DNA of 64,000 bases from Candidatus Blautia stercorigallinarum (GCA_019112785.1 DXIQ01000010.1:1-64000); one strand, 5' to 3'; counted from the first letter of the stretch, positions 7,724-18,250 are shown. The notes: generated by a model not told the origin, from the letters alone. A program made the numbers and translations.

Positions 7724-10426
7724 CTACCTTGGCACTTCCACCATGATGTAGGCTTCTACCTGATCCTCTTCTTTAATATCATTGAAACCTTCAAAGACAA
7801 GACCACATTCATAGCCTGCCTTAACTTCTTTTACATCATCTTTAAACCGCTTCAGAGAAGCCAGTTCGCCTTCATAGATCTGCTCTCCTTCTCTGGAAAT
7901 ACGGATCTTGCAGTTTCTCTGGAATACACCGTCTGTCACATAGGAACCGGCAATATTTCCCACGCCGGAAGCTTTGAAGATCTGACGGATCTCTGCGTGG
8001 CCGATCACTTTTTCCTCATAAACCGGATCCAGCATACCCTTCATAGCAGCTTCCACATCCTCAATGGCCTGATAGATAACTTTGTACAGTCTCAGATCCA
8101 CACCTTCCTGCTCGGCGATAGATTTTGCGGTAGCGTCAGGTCTTACGTTAAATCCGATGATAATCGCATTGGAAGCACTTGCCAGAGACACATCGGACTC
8201 ATTGATGGCACCTACGCCGCCATGGATCACTTTAACTACCACTTCATCATTAGACAGTTTTACCAGGCTCTGTTTTACAGCTTCTACAGAACCCTGTACA
8301 TCTGCCTTAACAATGATGGGCAGTTCTTTCAGATTACCTGCCTGGATCTGGCTGAACAGGTCATCCAGAGACATTTTAGACTTAGTCTCTTCCAGAAGCC
8401 GGTTTTTATTCTCAGAAACAAAGGTGGCAGCAAAATGTTTCGCTTCCTTATCATTTTCTGTCACTACCAGGATCTCTCCCGCATTTGGAACATCATTCAG
8501 TCCCAGGATCTCTACCGGAGTAGAAGGACCGGCCTCTTTCACTTTTCTTCCTTTATCGTCGATCATGGCCCTTACTTTACCGGAGCAGGCTCCTGCCGCG
8601 ATAAAATCTCCCACATGAAGGGTACCCTTCTGTACCAGGATCGTGGCTACAGAACCTTTTCCTTTATCCAGTTTTGCCTCGATCACAAGACCTCTGGCTC
8701 TTCTGTTTGGATTTGCCTTCAGTTCTGCAACTTCTGCTGTCAGCAGGATCATCTCCAGAAGTGTATCGATTCCCTCGCCGGTATGAGCGGAAACAGGAAC
8801 GAAGATGGTACTTCCGCCCCAGTCTTCCGGGATCAGTTCATATTCGGAAAGCTCCTGTTTTACTCTCTCCACATTAGCACTTGGCTTATCGATCTTATTG
8901 ATCGCTACGATGATCTCTACTCCTGCTGCTTTGGCATGGTTGATCGCTTCAACAGTCTGAGGCATAACGCCGTCGTCGGCCGCTACTACCAGAACAGCAA
9001 TATCTGTAGCATTGGCACCTCTCATACGCATGGCGGTGAAAGCCTCGTGTCCGGGAGTATCCAGGAAAGTAATCTTCTGTCCATTAATATCTACCATATA
9101 AGCGCCAATATGCTGGGTAATTCCTCCAGCCTCACGGTCGGTGACGTGTGTCTTCCGGATACAGTCCAGAAGAGAAGTTTTACCATGGTCTACGTGGCCC
9201 ATAACACAGACTACCGGCGGTCTCGGAACCAGGGTGCTTTCATCATCCTCTTCGTCCTTTAACAGTTCGCCGATCACGTCTACCTTTTCTTCAGGCTCTG
9301 CGATAATATCGTAGTCCAGAGCGATCTCCTGGGCTTTTTCAAAATCGATCTCATGGTTTACGGTTACCATGATCCCTTCCATAAAGAGTTTCTTAACGAT
9401 CACAGAAGGCTGCATCTTCATCTTATCCGCCAGCTCACGGATTGTCATCTTCTCCGGAAGAGTGATCTCTTTTACTTCTTCCTTCTTTTCTTCCTTAGGA
9501 TGGGAAGAAGGTTTCTGAAGCTGAAGAGCTTTCGGGATCCTCTGGGTCTGACGACGGCCTCCCTGATTCGGTCTTCTGCTCTGATTCTGATACTCGTCTC
9601 TTCTGTTATCTTTCTTCTTATTTTCTCTGTTTGCCTTACGGCTGTCTTTTTCTACGAATTCCAGATTCGGGCTTTCAAATTTATTTCCCTGTTCTCTTCT
9701 GGAATCTCCCCGGCCCTCGTTCTTTCCTCCGAAACGGCCCTGCTGGCGATTATCTCCAAAGGATCTGGAACGGTTTTCTCCGTTGTTAAAACGGCCCTGG
9801 GAACGGTCCCCGTTATTATTCTGACGGTTCTGGCGCTCTCCCCGGTTGTTCTGACGATCCTGATTTCCCCCGAAACGACCGTTCTGATGCCCTTCGCCGC
9901 TGTTATTCCGATTATTAAAACGGCCCTCTCCATTATTATTGTGGAAGCGGCCCTGCTGGCGGTTATCTCCTCCATTTCCGGAGCGGTTCTGACGGTTTTC
10001 TCCGTTCTGGCTGTTAGCCCTGCCATTATTAGGACGGTTATTCCGATTGTCCTGTCTCATACCCCCTGCATTTCCTCTGTTTTCTCCCTGGAGATTTTCC
10101 CGGCGTTTATTGTCACCTCTCTGATCCTGGCCTGATTTTGCCTGCTGCCTTGGTTTCTGCTTTCTCTCAGGCATATGGCTGGCATTCTGGGGACGGAATA
10201 CCTGGATAAATTTTTTCTTCGGTCTTTCTCCCTCGCCCTGTTTTCCTGTACTCTGAGCGGAAACATTTCCTTTCTTAAAATTTTCTCTCACCATACGCAC
10301 ATGTTCATCTTCCACATTACTCATATGGCTGGTCAGATCTACATTTTTTGATTTCAGGAAATCCAGAACCTCTTTATTGCTTACATTCAATTCTTTTGCG
10401 AGTTCATAAACTCTCACTGTTGACAT
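7724..10426 (-). CDS. infB: Translation initiation factor IF-2
   Basis: GTPase that places initiator tRNA on the ribosome. It is 900 residues. Residues 1-50 form the IF2-N helical module ([16 protein letters not shown]). About 60-300 is an Asn/Arg/Gly/Gln-rich low-complexity region. A second IF2-N module follows near 325-375. The G domain begins near 405 with [12 protein letters not shown], then DTPGHE, NKID and SAHTG. Domains II-IV end at IMVEVPR. The G domain and everything after it are ordinary; the disordered arginine-rich N region is long and locally repetitive (units around NRQQGRF). Confidence 0.97.
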   Translation of the reverse strand: MSTVRVYELAKELNVSNKEVLDFLKSKNVDLTSHMSNVEDEHVRMVRENFKKGNVSAQSTGKQGEGERPKKKFIQVFRPQNASHMPERKQKPRQQAKSGQDQRGDNKRRENLQGENRGNAGGMRQDNRNNRPNNGRANSQNGENRQNRSGNGGDNRQQGRFHNNNGEGRFNNRNNSGEGHQNGRFGGNQDRQNNRGERQNRQNNNGDRSQGRFNNGENRSRSFGDNRQQGRFGGKNEGRGDSRREQGNKFESPNLEFVEKDSRKANRENKKKDNRRDEYQNQSRRPNQGGRRQTQRIPKALQLQKPSSHPKEEKKEEVKEITLPEKMTIRELADKMKMQPSVIVKKLFMEGIMVTVNHEIDFEKAQEIALDYDIIAEPEEKVDVIGELLKDEEDDESTLVPRPPVVCVMGHVDHGKTSLLDCIRKTHVTDREAGGITQHIGAYMVDINGQKITFLDTPGHEAFTAMRMRGANATDIAVLVVAADDGVMPQTVEAINHAKAAGVEIIVAINKIDKPSANVERVKQELSEYELIPEDWGGSTIFVPVSAHTGEGIDTLLEMILLTAEVAELKANPNRRARGLVIEAKLDKGKGSVATILVQKGTLHVGDFIAAGACSGKVRAMIDDKGRKVKEAGPSTPVEILGLNDVPNAGEILVVTENDKEAKHFAATFVSENKNRLLEETKSKMSLDDLFSQIQAGNLKELPIIVKADVQGSVEAVKQSLVKLSNDEVVVKVIHGGVGAINESDVSLASASNAIIIGFNVRPDATAKSIAEQEGVDLRLYKVIYQAIEDVEAAMKGMLDPVYEEKVIGHAEIRQIFKASGVGNIAGSYVTDGVFQRNCKIRISREGEQIYEGELASLKRFKDDVKEVKAGYECGLVFEGFNDIKEEDQVEAYIMVEVPR

Positions 10427-10440
10427 ATATTGTCCTCCTT

Positions 10441-10761
10441 CTATTGTTCATGTCTTGTCTTTTCGATCTTATTTATCACGGCCCGGGAAAAATTTTCATC
10501 GGTAAACGCCAGAGACGCCCGGTATTCTTTTCCTATGGCCCTTCCTAACTCCTCCTTTGATCCAATGGTATAAATCGGCACCTGATAATATCTGCACATA
10601 TCGTTAAATTTTTTCTTTGTATTCTCTGAAGCATCCTGGGCAGTGATGACCAGATAGGCCTTCCCTGTCTTGACCGCTTTTTCTGTGGCAAATTCACCGC
10701 TTACCACCTTTCCGGCTTTAGCTGCCAGGCCTGCAAGAGATAATTCTTCAGGTATTCTCAA
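10441..10761 (-). CDS. ylxQ: L7Ae/L30e-family ribosomal-type protein (YlxQ)
   Basis: Small RNA-binding protein encoded between nusA and infB in Firmicutes. It is 106 residues and shows [18 protein letters not shown] and [12 protein letters not shown] of the L7Ae fold. The start is uncertain. An ATG at 10791 has no ribosome binding site, whereas a TTG at 10761 follows AAAGGAG at a spacing of 10 and matches where the family usually begins, so TTG is preferred. The gene overlaps the end of ylxR by 14 nt. Confidence 0.82.
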   Translation of the reverse strand: MRIPEELSLAGLAAKAGKVVSGEFATEKAVKTGKAYLVITAQDASENTKKKFNDMCRYYQVPIYTIGSKEELGRAIGKEYRASLAFTDENFSRAVINKIEKTRHEQ

Positions 10762-11026
10762 GTTCTTCAAACTCCTTTTCAAGATGCTCATAAACCGTCT
10801 GAGGGATCTCCATTTTCAGGGACCTCTCCAGACCTTTACTCTTTATCGCTTTTTTCAGACACTCTCTGTTAAAGCAGAGATAAGCTCCTCTGCCGTTCTT
10901 CCGGCCGGTAGCATCCAGGATCACCTGATCTTCTGTGGTCTTCAGTACTCTGAGCATCTCCTTTTTACTTTTCATTTCTCCGCAGCCCACGCATTTGCGC
11001 ATGGGGATTTTCCGTGCTGCCGCCAT
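10748..11026 (-). CDS. ylxR: YlxR-family RNA-binding protein (RnpM)
   Basis: Protein of 92 residues between nusA and ylxQ. It has the family motif MRKCVGCGEMKSKKEMLRVL and the GRGAYLC segment with conserved cysteines. Bacillus subtilis YlxR was reported to bind RNase P RNA and modulate its activity; the same here is inference. The ATG has GGGGGAG upstream, 9 nt after the nusA stop. Confidence 0.9.
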   Translation of the reverse strand: MAAARKIPMRKCVGCGEMKSKKEMLRVLKTTEDQVILDATGRKNGRGAYLCFNRECLKKAIKSKGLERSLKMEIPQTVYEHLEKEFEELENT

Positions 11027-11035
11027 ATGCTCCCC

Positions 11036-12208
11036 CTATTCTTCTGAGGTTTTCTCCTCATCATAATCCTCATAATCCGTATAATTATCCCCTTCCGGGA
11101 TCTCTGCCTCAATCTCCTGTACTTCCTCATATCCGTTTTCATATTCCTGCTCATAGAAATCGAAGTCTCCGGACTCTCTGGCCTGGGTCTCGCTCTTGAT
11201 ATCGATCTTAAATCCTGTAAGTCTGGCAGCCAGTCTTGCGTTCTGTCCTTCTTTTCCGATTGCCAGTGAAAGCTGGAAGTCCGGTACAATGACCATAGCA
11301 TTTTTCTCCTCAGGATCTGCCATAACAGAAATAACTTTTGCCGGGCTTAAGGCGTTTTCGATCAAAATTGCCGGGTTGTCACTCCAGTTGATAATGTCGA
11401 TCTTTTCTCCCCGGAGTTCTTCTACAATAGAGTTGACTCTGGCACCGTTCATACCTACGCAGGCTCCTACCGGATCCACATCCGGGTCGTTGCTCCATAC
11501 TGCGATCTTGGTCCTGGAACCGGCTTCTCTGGCAATGCTTTTGATCTCTACTGTACCGTCTTTTACCTCTGTGACCTCAGCCTCAAAAAGACGTTTTACC
11601 AGTTCCGGATGAGTTCTGGATACCAGGATCTTGGGACCTTTCGGTGTATCTTTTACTTCCAGGATATAGACCTTGATCCTCTCTGTAGGCTTGAATACTT
11701 CGGTCTTTACCTGCTCGTTTTCTGTAAGGATGGCATCTGCCTTTCCAAGGTTGATGCTGTAATTTCTTCCCATATTTCTCTGAACGATACCTGTGACTAC
11801 ATCTTTTTCTTTGGCGTAGTATTCATTAAAGATCACTTTTCTTTCTTCCTCGCGGATCTTCTGAAGGATCACATTTTTCGCGTTCTGTGTGGCGATACGT
11901 CCAAACTGCTTTGATTTGATTTCTACATTTACGATATCTCCCAGCTCATACTGAGAATTCATCATCTTTGCGTCTGCCAGGCTGATCTCTGTAACCGGAT
12001 CCTGAACTTCTTCCACTACTGTTTTCTCTGCAAACACTCCGAAATCACAGGTTTTAGGATTAATATTTACCTTCACATTATCTGCCTTTCCAAAGTGATT
12101 CTTGCAGGCCTGGATCAAAGACTGTTCAATAGCCTCTAAAAGAGTTTCTTTGCTGATGGATTTCTCTTTTTCCAGAATATCCAATGCTTCTAATAATTCT
12201 GTATTCAT
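11036..12208 (-). CDS. nusA: Transcription termination/antitermination factor NusA
   Basis: RNA polymerase-associated factor for pausing and termination. It is 390 residues: an N-terminal polymerase-binding domain, an S1 domain at about 135-200 and two KH domains with DPVGACVGMNGARVNSIV and SLAIGKEGQNARLAARLTG. The tail of about 45 residues is strongly acidic (Glu/Asp/Tyr), and there are no extra C-terminal repeats as in enterobacteria. It lies 17 nt after rimP. Confidence 0.96.
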   Translation of the reverse strand: MNTELLEALDILEKEKSISKETLLEAIEQSLIQACKNHFGKADNVKVNINPKTCDFGVFAEKTVVEEVQDPVTEISLADAKMMNSQYELGDIVNVEIKSKQFGRIATQNAKNVILQKIREEERKVIFNEYYAKEKDVVTGIVQRNMGRNYSINLGKADAILTENEQVKTEVFKPTERIKVYILEVKDTPKGPKILVSRTHPELVKRLFEAEVTEVKDGTVEIKSIAREAGSRTKIAVWSNDPDVDPVGACVGMNGARVNSIVEELRGEKIDIINWSDNPAILIENALSPAKVISVMADPEEKNAMVIVPDFQLSLAIGKEGQNARLAARLTGFKIDIKSETQARESGDFDFYEQEYENGYEEVQEIEAEIPEGDNYTDYEDYDEEKTSEE

Positions 12209-12225
12209 TTTACTTCCTCCTAAAT

Positions 12226-12690
12226 TTAAAAATCAAAAGCAAGGCGTATCAGAGCGATATCTGCCTTTTGAAAAATCTTTTCTTCTCCTTCACAGTCAAT
12301 GGTCACACTATTCTCATCATATGCAGTCAGGACACCGTAAAATTCCTTTTCCCGGTTTATGGGACGATAAGTTCGGATCTCTACTTCTTCTCCCATACTG
12401 CGCTTAAAATCCTTTTCCTTCTTTAAAGGTCTTCCAAGGCCCGGAGAACTGACTTCCATAATATAGGCCTCGTCGATAAAGTCTGCCTCATCCAGCTTAT
12501 CAGAGAATTTCCTGCTCACTGTCTCACAATCTTCCACCGTGATGCCTCCCGGTTTGTCAACGTAAGCCCGAAGGTAAAAGTTACCCCCTTCTTTTACATA
12601 CTCTACATCTACCAGTTCAAATCCATACTTTTCTACGATCGGTGTCACCAGAGCTTCTGCCTTCTGCTCATAGATCTCTTTCTTACTCAT
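12226..12690 (-). CDS. rimP: Ribosome maturation factor RimP
   Basis: Needed for 30S assembly. It is 154 residues with FELVDVEYVKEGGNFYLRAYVDKPGGI and MEVSSPGLGRPL. The ATG at 12690 follows GGTGAGGAT. A longer frame opening at 12762 would read through the leader hairpin and was rejected. It is the first gene of the nusA-infB operon. Confidence 0.94.
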   Translation of the reverse strand: MSKKEIYEQKAEALVTPIVEKYGFELVDVEYVKEGGNFYLRAYVDKPGGITVEDCETVSRKFSDKLDEADFIDEAYIMEVSSPGLGRPLKKEKDFKRSMGEEVEIRTYRPINREKEFYGVLTAYDENSVTIDCEGEEKIFQKADIALIRLAFDF

Positions 12691-12738
12691 ATCCTCACCT
12701 TCTTTCCTGCATTCAAAAAACCTTCTGGTATACAAACG

Positions 12739-12768
12739 ATAAGAGTGGACCTCTCGGTCCACTCTTAT
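12739..12768 (-). promoter_or_regulatory. Perfect leader hairpin upstream of rimP
   Basis: ATAAGAGTGGACC pairs perfectly over 13 bp with GGTCCACTCTTAT, with a GAGA tetraloop on the minus strand. It lies 48 nt before the rimP start and is followed by CGTTTGTATACC, so it is not a normal terminator. A stable hairpin just before rimP is likely a leader regulatory element of the translation operon. The mechanism is unknown. Confidence 0.6.
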
Positions 12769-12832
12769 GCTGAAATAACTATCGTGTTCATAGTAAGAAT
12801 ACCACTATTTTTTCTTTCTTGCAAGTATTTTT

Positions 12833-14056
12833 TTACTGCCATACAATAATGATCAGATGGTCGCTGCCTCCATAATAGGTCTGCCAGGAAAAGGTCTGTC
12901 CCGGAGCAACCGCAGTGCTGTTCTGCACTGCGCTCTGTATCAGGTCCCCTCCTACCAAAGCTTGTGTTGCCGGCTCATAGCTTTCATCACCGGCGAACCG
13001 CAGTTCTGTCATTTCAGCGCCCTGGGCCAGATCATTTTGTATCACCTGATAAATCTGATCCCAGTCAAAGGTATCATACCAGCGTCCCTTATTTTTATAG
13101 TAATTATAGCTGTCATCCTCACATTCCGGAAGAGGTATGGTATCATCGGGAACATGGGTAGGTGCCAGCGTATCCCAGTTGCAGCACAGATAGCTGTAAG
13201 AAATATAGGCGTCATTTTCCACCGGATTTAAATATCCGGGATTTCCCCAGGTCACATCCATATAGTAATACTGCTCTCCGATCTTTACCAGATTCCAGGC
13301 ATGGCTGGATGGCTTTTCTCCGGTTACCGTGCCTGTGACCAGGGTACAGAAGATCCCCATTCTGTTTAACAGATACTGGGCTGCCTTAGAATATCCCATA
13401 CACACGGTCTTTCCTTCCAGAAAAACGCTGCGTATATTCTGGTTCTGGGGGCTGTCCTCCTGATACTCTGCCTGATCGATAAGAGTTTCGTACACATACT
13501 TGATCTGCTCATAGTTATCTCCCTGGGGAGCCCCCTGGATCCACTGGTCTGCCTTAGCCTCGATCTGGCTTTTCAGATCCAGGGCTTCCTGGCCGGTAAC
13601 CTGATACGCCGGCTGTACTTCCATATTCTGGATGCCTCCTCCGGGAAGTTCCTGATAGGTATAGCTGCTGGTGCCGTCTGTCCAGAAATACTCCGGATGA
13701 TCCGCCATAAGAATTCTCATCACTTTCTCCAGCTGCTCCTGGGAGATGGGATCTACCGGGATTTTTTCCTGAAAGCTCTCGATCCCGGCCGCAAGCTGCC
13801 GATATACCTTCTGGGATTCTTCATCTAAGGTACTGTATCCATAATAATAGGCCGACTGCTCCCGGGAGATTTCTTTTTCCGGTATTTCCTCTGTATCCTC
13901 CCCGTCCCGTTCTTCCTGCGTATTCAGCGTATCCTGTACCGTTTCCCGGAAAAGATCTGCCGCTTCCTCTATATCCCGGGAACTGCAGCCGCAGATTCCT
14001 GTAAACATGACTGCAATAAGCAAATAAGCCAGTATTTTCTTTTTGATCGCAAACAC
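12833..14056 (-). CDS. Transglutaminase-like lipoprotein
   Basis: Predicted exported lipoprotein of 407 residues. The N terminus has a signal peptide with a lipobox-like end (ICGC, Cys24). The C-terminal half is a transglutaminase-superfamily domain with a catalytic-type triad: Cys in GKTVCMGYS (about 218), His in SSHAWNLV (about 253) and Asp in YYMDVTWGNP (about 266). Such proteins may act as peptidases or cross-linkers at the cell surface; the substrate is unknown. It lies 11 nt after the ParC-like gene, so it is probably read from the same transcript. Confidence 0.8.
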   Translation of the reverse strand: MFAIKKKILAYLLIAVMFTGICGCSSRDIEEAADLFRETVQDTLNTQEERDGEDTEEIPEKEISREQSAYYYGYSTLDEESQKVYRQLAAGIESFQEKIPVDPISQEQLEKVMRILMADHPEYFWTDGTSSYTYQELPGGGIQNMEVQPAYQVTGQEALDLKSQIEAKADQWIQGAPQGDNYEQIKYVYETLIDQAEYQEDSPQNQNIRSVFLEGKTVCMGYSKAAQYLLNRMGIFCTLVTGTVTGEKPSSHAWNLVKIGEQYYYMDVTWGNPGYLNPVENDAYISYSYLCCNWDTLAPTHVPDDTIPLPECEDDSYNYYKNKGRWYDTFDWDQIYQVIQNDLAQGAEMTELRFAGDESYEPATQALVGGDLIQSAVQNSTAVAPGQTFSWQTYYGGSDHLIIIVWQ

Positions 14057-14067
14057 CTCTTCCGCCT

Positions 14068-16317
14068 TTAGATTCTTACCTTGGTCCCTTTTGTGTCCCG
14101 CTTCGCCAGCTTCAGTTTATTCAGTATGATCTGCTTGTCTCTGTAGGTTATTCCATATTCGATCCTGTTTTCCAGCATATAGGCATGTTCTACCAGATCC
14201 TTTTCTCCCATCCGGATTCCCCTAACACCCAATGCGTTTTTCTTCTGGACCGGGATCTCATCCTTCAGGAATTTCAGGAAATAGCCGTCTCTGGTCTGGA
14301 GTACCAGATGTTCCATCCCATCAGAAGGCTGGACCATGACAACCTTGTCCTGCTCGCCAAGCTTCGTTGCCGCTATAGTCCTCTTAGATACCTCAAACTC
14401 ACTGCCCTCCACCTGTTTTACCATACCTTTGCCGGTCACAAAGCAGAGATGTCCTTCCTTTATCTGGGCCAGAGGAGCCGCCAGCACGATCTGTTCCGTC
14501 TTACTGTCATAATTGCTCACATTATCAACAGGAGTGCCTTTATCCCGGAATTTTCCATAAGGAAGATCCAGTACCTTCACTGTGTGCATTTTCCCTGAAT
14601 CTGTAAAAACACAGATCTTGTCTGTATTCATACAGGTAAATACATATTTATTCTCTGCATCTGCTGTTTCTTTATTCCGCTCATAAACCGCTGTATCGAC
14701 GGTCCTTGCATAGCCAAACCGGTCCATAAGGAAAACTACCTGTGTCTCTTCGATCTTCTTCTCCTCATAGACGATCTCCGCCGCGTTTTCTATTGCGGTT
14801 TTTCTCGGATGACTGTATTCCTTTTTGATCTTTTTCAGATCCTCCATGATCACAGCAGCCATGGAATCATAGTTGTTTAAAATATCCTCATAAGATACGA
14901 TCTTCTTCAGAGTCTCCTCATGTTCTGCCATAAGGGTCTCGATCTCCAGACCGATCAGTTTATACAGACGCATATCCAGGATGGCCGTGGCCTGACGCTC
15001 TGTAAAATGAAGTTTTGCCGCCTGGCGCATACTGGTCTTGGTTTTGAATTTGATTCCTTCCGTCTCCCCGTTTACCAGACAGTTCTTCACCTGTTCCCGG
15101 CTTTTGCTTCCTCTCAGGATCTCAATGATCAGGTCGATCACATCACAGGCCCGGATCAGACCCTCCTGGATCTCCTGATTTTCCTGTTCTTTTTTCAGGA
15201 GACTGGTGTACTTTCTGGTAGCCACTTCAAACTGAAAGTCCACATGATGTTCAATGATCTGCCGAAGTCCCAGCGTCTCCGGTCTCTGATCTGCCACAGC
15301 CAGCATATTTACTCCGAAAGTATCCTCCAGCCGGGTCTTCTTATACAGCATATTCGTAAGATTTTCTACATCTGCGCCTTTTTTCAGCTCCAGGACGATA
15401 CGGATCCCTTCTTTTGAAGACTGATTGGAAATATCCAGGATATCTGTAGTCTTTTTCGTCTCTATCAGCGCCGCCACATCATTTAAAAATTTTCCGATAT
15501 TGGCGCCGATCATCGGATAGGGGATCTCAGAGATCACCAGCAGGGTCCTTCCGTTTTTCCCTTTTTCTGTTTCTACTTTTCCCCGGATCTTGATCTTTCC
15601 GGTTCCGGTTTCATAAATAGAAAGAAGGTCATCTTTATTTACAATGATCCCTCCCGTAGGAAAATCCGGGCCTTTAATATATTTCATCAGCTCTTTTGTA
15701 GTGATCTGATTGTTCTTCATATAGGCGATGACTCCATCGATCACCTCCCCCAGATTGTGAGGAGGGATACTTGTCGCCATACCCACGGCGATCCCGTCTG
15801 CGCCGTTTACCAGGATATTTGGGATCCTTACCGGAAGGACTGACGGTTCCTTCTCTGTCTCATCAAAGTTCGGCACAAAATCCACCACATTCTTGTCCAT
15901 ATCTTTCAAATAAACTTCCTGGGTGATCTTCTGAAGACGGGCCTCTGTATAACGCATAGCCGCCGCTCCGTCTCCTTCAATGGAACCGAAATTTCCATGA
16001 CCATCCACTAAAGGAAGGCCTTTTTTAAAATCCTGGGCCATGACTACCAGGGCCTCGTAAATGGAGCTGTCTCCGTGAGGGTGGTATTTACCCATAGTGT
16101 CTCCTACGATACGGGCACACTTTCTATAAGGTCTGTCGTACCTTATCCCCAGTTCATACATATCATATAAAGTTCTTCTCTGCACCGGCTTCAGCCCGTC
16201 TCGTACATCGGGAAGAGCACGGGCAATAATAACACTCATTGCATAATCAATATAAGATTTCTGCATGATCTCCGAATACTCTGTCCGGATAATATTTTCC
16301 TGAATACCTGCCGCCAT
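14068..16317 (-). CDS. parC: Type IIA DNA topoisomerase subunit A (ParC/GyrA-like)
   Basis: DNA breakage-reunion subunit of 749 residues. The N-terminal region has YAMSVIIARALPDVRDGLKPV, HGDSSIYEALV and the active-site Tyr in AAMRYTEARL (about 120). The C-terminal beta-pinwheel lacks a recognisable GyrA box (QRRGGKG), which argues for topoisomerase IV rather than gyrase. It sits 10 nt after the ParE-like gene. A gyrase pair would be expected elsewhere in the genome. Confidence 0.85.
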   Translation of the reverse strand: MAAGIQENIIRTEYSEIMQKSYIDYAMSVIIARALPDVRDGLKPVQRRTLYDMYELGIRYDRPYRKCARIVGDTMGKYHPHGDSSIYEALVVMAQDFKKGLPLVDGHGNFGSIEGDGAAAMRYTEARLQKITQEVYLKDMDKNVVDFVPNFDETEKEPSVLPVRIPNILVNGADGIAVGMATSIPPHNLGEVIDGVIAYMKNNQITTKELMKYIKGPDFPTGGIIVNKDDLLSIYETGTGKIKIRGKVETEKGKNGRTLLVISEIPYPMIGANIGKFLNDVAALIETKKTTDILDISNQSSKEGIRIVLELKKGADVENLTNMLYKKTRLEDTFGVNMLAVADQRPETLGLRQIIEHHVDFQFEVATRKYTSLLKKEQENQEIQEGLIRACDVIDLIIEILRGSKSREQVKNCLVNGETEGIKFKTKTSMRQAAKLHFTERQATAILDMRLYKLIGLEIETLMAEHEETLKKIVSYEDILNNYDSMAAVIMEDLKKIKKEYSHPRKTAIENAAEIVYEEKKIEETQVVFLMDRFGYARTVDTAVYERNKETADAENKYVFTCMNTDKICVFTDSGKMHTVKVLDLPYGKFRDKGTPVDNVSNYDSKTEQIVLAAPLAQIKEGHLCFVTGKGMVKQVEGSEFEVSKRTIAATKLGEQDKVVMVQPSDGMEHLVLQTRDGYFLKFLKDEIPVQKKNALGVRGIRMGEKDLVEHAYMLENRIEYGITYRDKQIILNKLKLAKRDTKGTKVRI

Positions 16318-16327
16318 ACTCTACCTC

Positions 16328-18250
16328 CTAAACATCTAATTCCGCGTCCCGCGCATGATCGTAAATAAAAGCTTTTCTGGGTGGGACTTCCGTTCCCATG
16401 AGCACCTCTGTCACCTCGGAAGCCATACGGGCGTCCTCGATCTCCACCAGACGGAGCCTCCGGGTCACCGGATTCAGGGTTGTCTCCCACAGCTGCTGGG
16501 CATCCATTTCTCCCAGGCCTTTATATCTCTGAAGGGTAAAGGGACCCTTATGAGTCTTTCTGTACCTTTCCAGAGCCTTATCATCATAGAGATATTCTTC
16601 TTTTCCCTTGGAAGGCATGGCCTTATATAAAGGAGGCATGGCAATATACACATGGCCTTCATAGATCAGATCCGGCATAAAACGATAGAAAAGAGTCAGC
16701 AGAAGGGTGGAAATATGAGCGCCGTCCACGTCTGCATCCGCCATGATGATGATCTTATCGTAACGGAGCTTGGTAATATCAAAATCATTTCCATATCCTT
16801 CGGAAAAGCCGCAGCCAAAGGCGTTGATCATGGTTTTGATCTCTGCATTGGCCAGCACTTTGTCAATGGTGGCTTTCTCCACATTCAGGATTTTTCCGCG
16901 AATGGGAAGGATTGCCTGGAAACTTCTGTCTCTGGCAGTCTTAGCGCTGCCTCCCGCAGAATCTCCCTCTACAATAAAGATCTCGCAGACTGACGGATCT
17001 CTTTTCTCGCAGTTTGCCAGTTTTCCGTTGGAATCAAAAGAATATTTCTGCTTCGTAAGGAGATTGGTCTTGGCTTTTTCCTCTGTTTTCCGGATCTTGG
17101 CGGATTTTTCCGCACAGGCCAGAATACTTTTGAGTACCTCCAGATTCCGGTCAAAGTACAGTACGATCTCTTCTCCCGTAACTTTGCCTGTAGCCTTGGC
17201 CGCATCCTGGTTATCCAGTTTTGTCTTGGTCTGGCCTTCAAACCTGGGCGCCGGGTGCTTGATGGAAACCACTGCCGTCATTCCGTTACGGATATCCGCT
17301 CCTGTAAAATTGGCATCCTTTTCTTTCAGGATCCCCAGTTCTCTGGCATAATTGTTCATCACTGTAGTAAAGGTGGTCTTAAATCCCGTAAGATGGGTAC
17401 CCCCTTCCGCATTATATATATTGTTGCAGAATCCCAGGACATTTTCCCGGAATTCATTGACATACTGGAATGCGGCTTCCACTGTGATCCCGTCGCATTC
17501 TCCTTTAAAATATACCGGTTCGTGGATGGGCTGGCTCTTCTTGTTCAGATCCCGGATAAATCCTACGATCCCTTCCGGCTCATGATAGATGATCTCTTCC
17601 GGTTCCTCCCCTCTTTTATCCTGAAAAACAATGGTAAGTTCCGGATTCAGATAGGCAGTCTCATGAAGCCTGCTTTTCACCTCCGCGGCAGCAAACCTTG
17701 TCTTCTCAAAGATTTCCGGATCCGGGAGAAAATTCACCAGGGTTCCGGTAGCTTTTGTCTTGCCCAATTTAGGAAGAAGCCCGTCTTCCAGTTGGATCAC
17801 CGGGATTCCCCTCTCATAACGGTCATGATGGATATAGCCGTCACGGCTGATCTTCACATCAAGATAAGTAGACAGCGCATTTACCACTGAAGATCCCACG
17901 CCGTGTAATCCTCCGCTGGTCTTGTATACAGAACTGTCGAACTTTCCTCCTGCATGGAGAGTGGTAAATACCAGTCTCTCCGCGGACATTCCTTTTTCGT
18001 GCATACCCACTGGAATTCCCCGGCCATTATCCTCCACAGTAGCTGATCCATCCGCTTCCAGGGTCACCCGGATATTGGTACAGTAACCTGCCAGATGTTC
18101 ATCTACCGCATTATCTACAATTTCATATATTAAATGGTTCAGACCCTTGCGGGAAACACTTCCGATATACATTCCCGGACGCTTCCGCACAGCTTCCAGG
18201 CCCTCCAGCACTGTAATACTGCTGGCATCATAAGTATTCTTCTTAGCCAT
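16328..18250 (-). CDS. parE: Type IIA DNA topoisomerase subunit B (ParE/GyrB-like)
   Basis: ATPase subunit of 640 residues. It has the GHKL motifs IVDNAVDEHLAG, EDNGRGIPV and SGGLHGVGSSVVNAL, the transducer domain, and the TOPRIM domain with EGDSAGGSAK and MADADVDGAH. It ends with the typical QRYKGLGEMDAQQL and TTLNP segments. It pairs with the adjacent ParC-like subunit. Gyrase versus topoisomerase IV cannot be settled from this subunit alone. Confidence 0.87.
   Translation of the reverse strand: MAKKNTYDASSITVLEGLEAVRKRPGMYIGSVSRKGLNHLIYEIVDNAVDEHLAGYCTNIRVTLEADGSATVEDNGRGIPVGMHEKGMSAERLVFTTLHAGGKFDSSVYKTSGGLHGVGSSVVNALSTYLDVKISRDGYIHHDRYERGIPVIQLEDGLLPKLGKTKATGTLVNFLPDPEIFEKTRFAAAEVKSRLHETAYLNPELTIVFQDKRGEEPEEIIYHEPEGIVGFIRDLNKKSQPIHEPVYFKGECDGITVEAAFQYVNEFRENVLGFCNNIYNAEGGTHLTGFKTTFTTVMNNYARELGILKEKDANFTGADIRNGMTAVVSIKHPAPRFEGQTKTKLDNQDAAKATGKVTGEEIVLYFDRNLEVLKSILACAEKSAKIRKTEEKAKTNLLTKQKYSFDSNGKLANCEKRDPSVCEIFIVEGDSAGGSAKTARDRSFQAILPIRGKILNVEKATIDKVLANAEIKTMINAFGCGFSEGYGNDFDITKLRYDKIIIMADADVDGAHISTLLLTLFYRFMPDLIYEGHVYIAMPPLYKAMPSKGKEEYLYDDKALERYRKTHKGPFTLQRYKGLGEMDAQQLWETTLNPVTRRLRLVEIEDARMASEVTEVLMGTEVPPRKAFIYDHARDAELDV

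Noticed and set aside
7235..9262. A 675-codon open frame on the plus strand
   Set aside because: It lies antisense to nrnA, rbfA and infB, whose products are clear. It has no ribosome binding site or family resemblance and is a codon-bias shadow.
9353..10135. A 260-codon hydrophobic frame antisense to the IF-2 low-complexity region
   Set aside because: The hydrophobic repeats arise from reading the complement of Asn/Arg/Gly codons.
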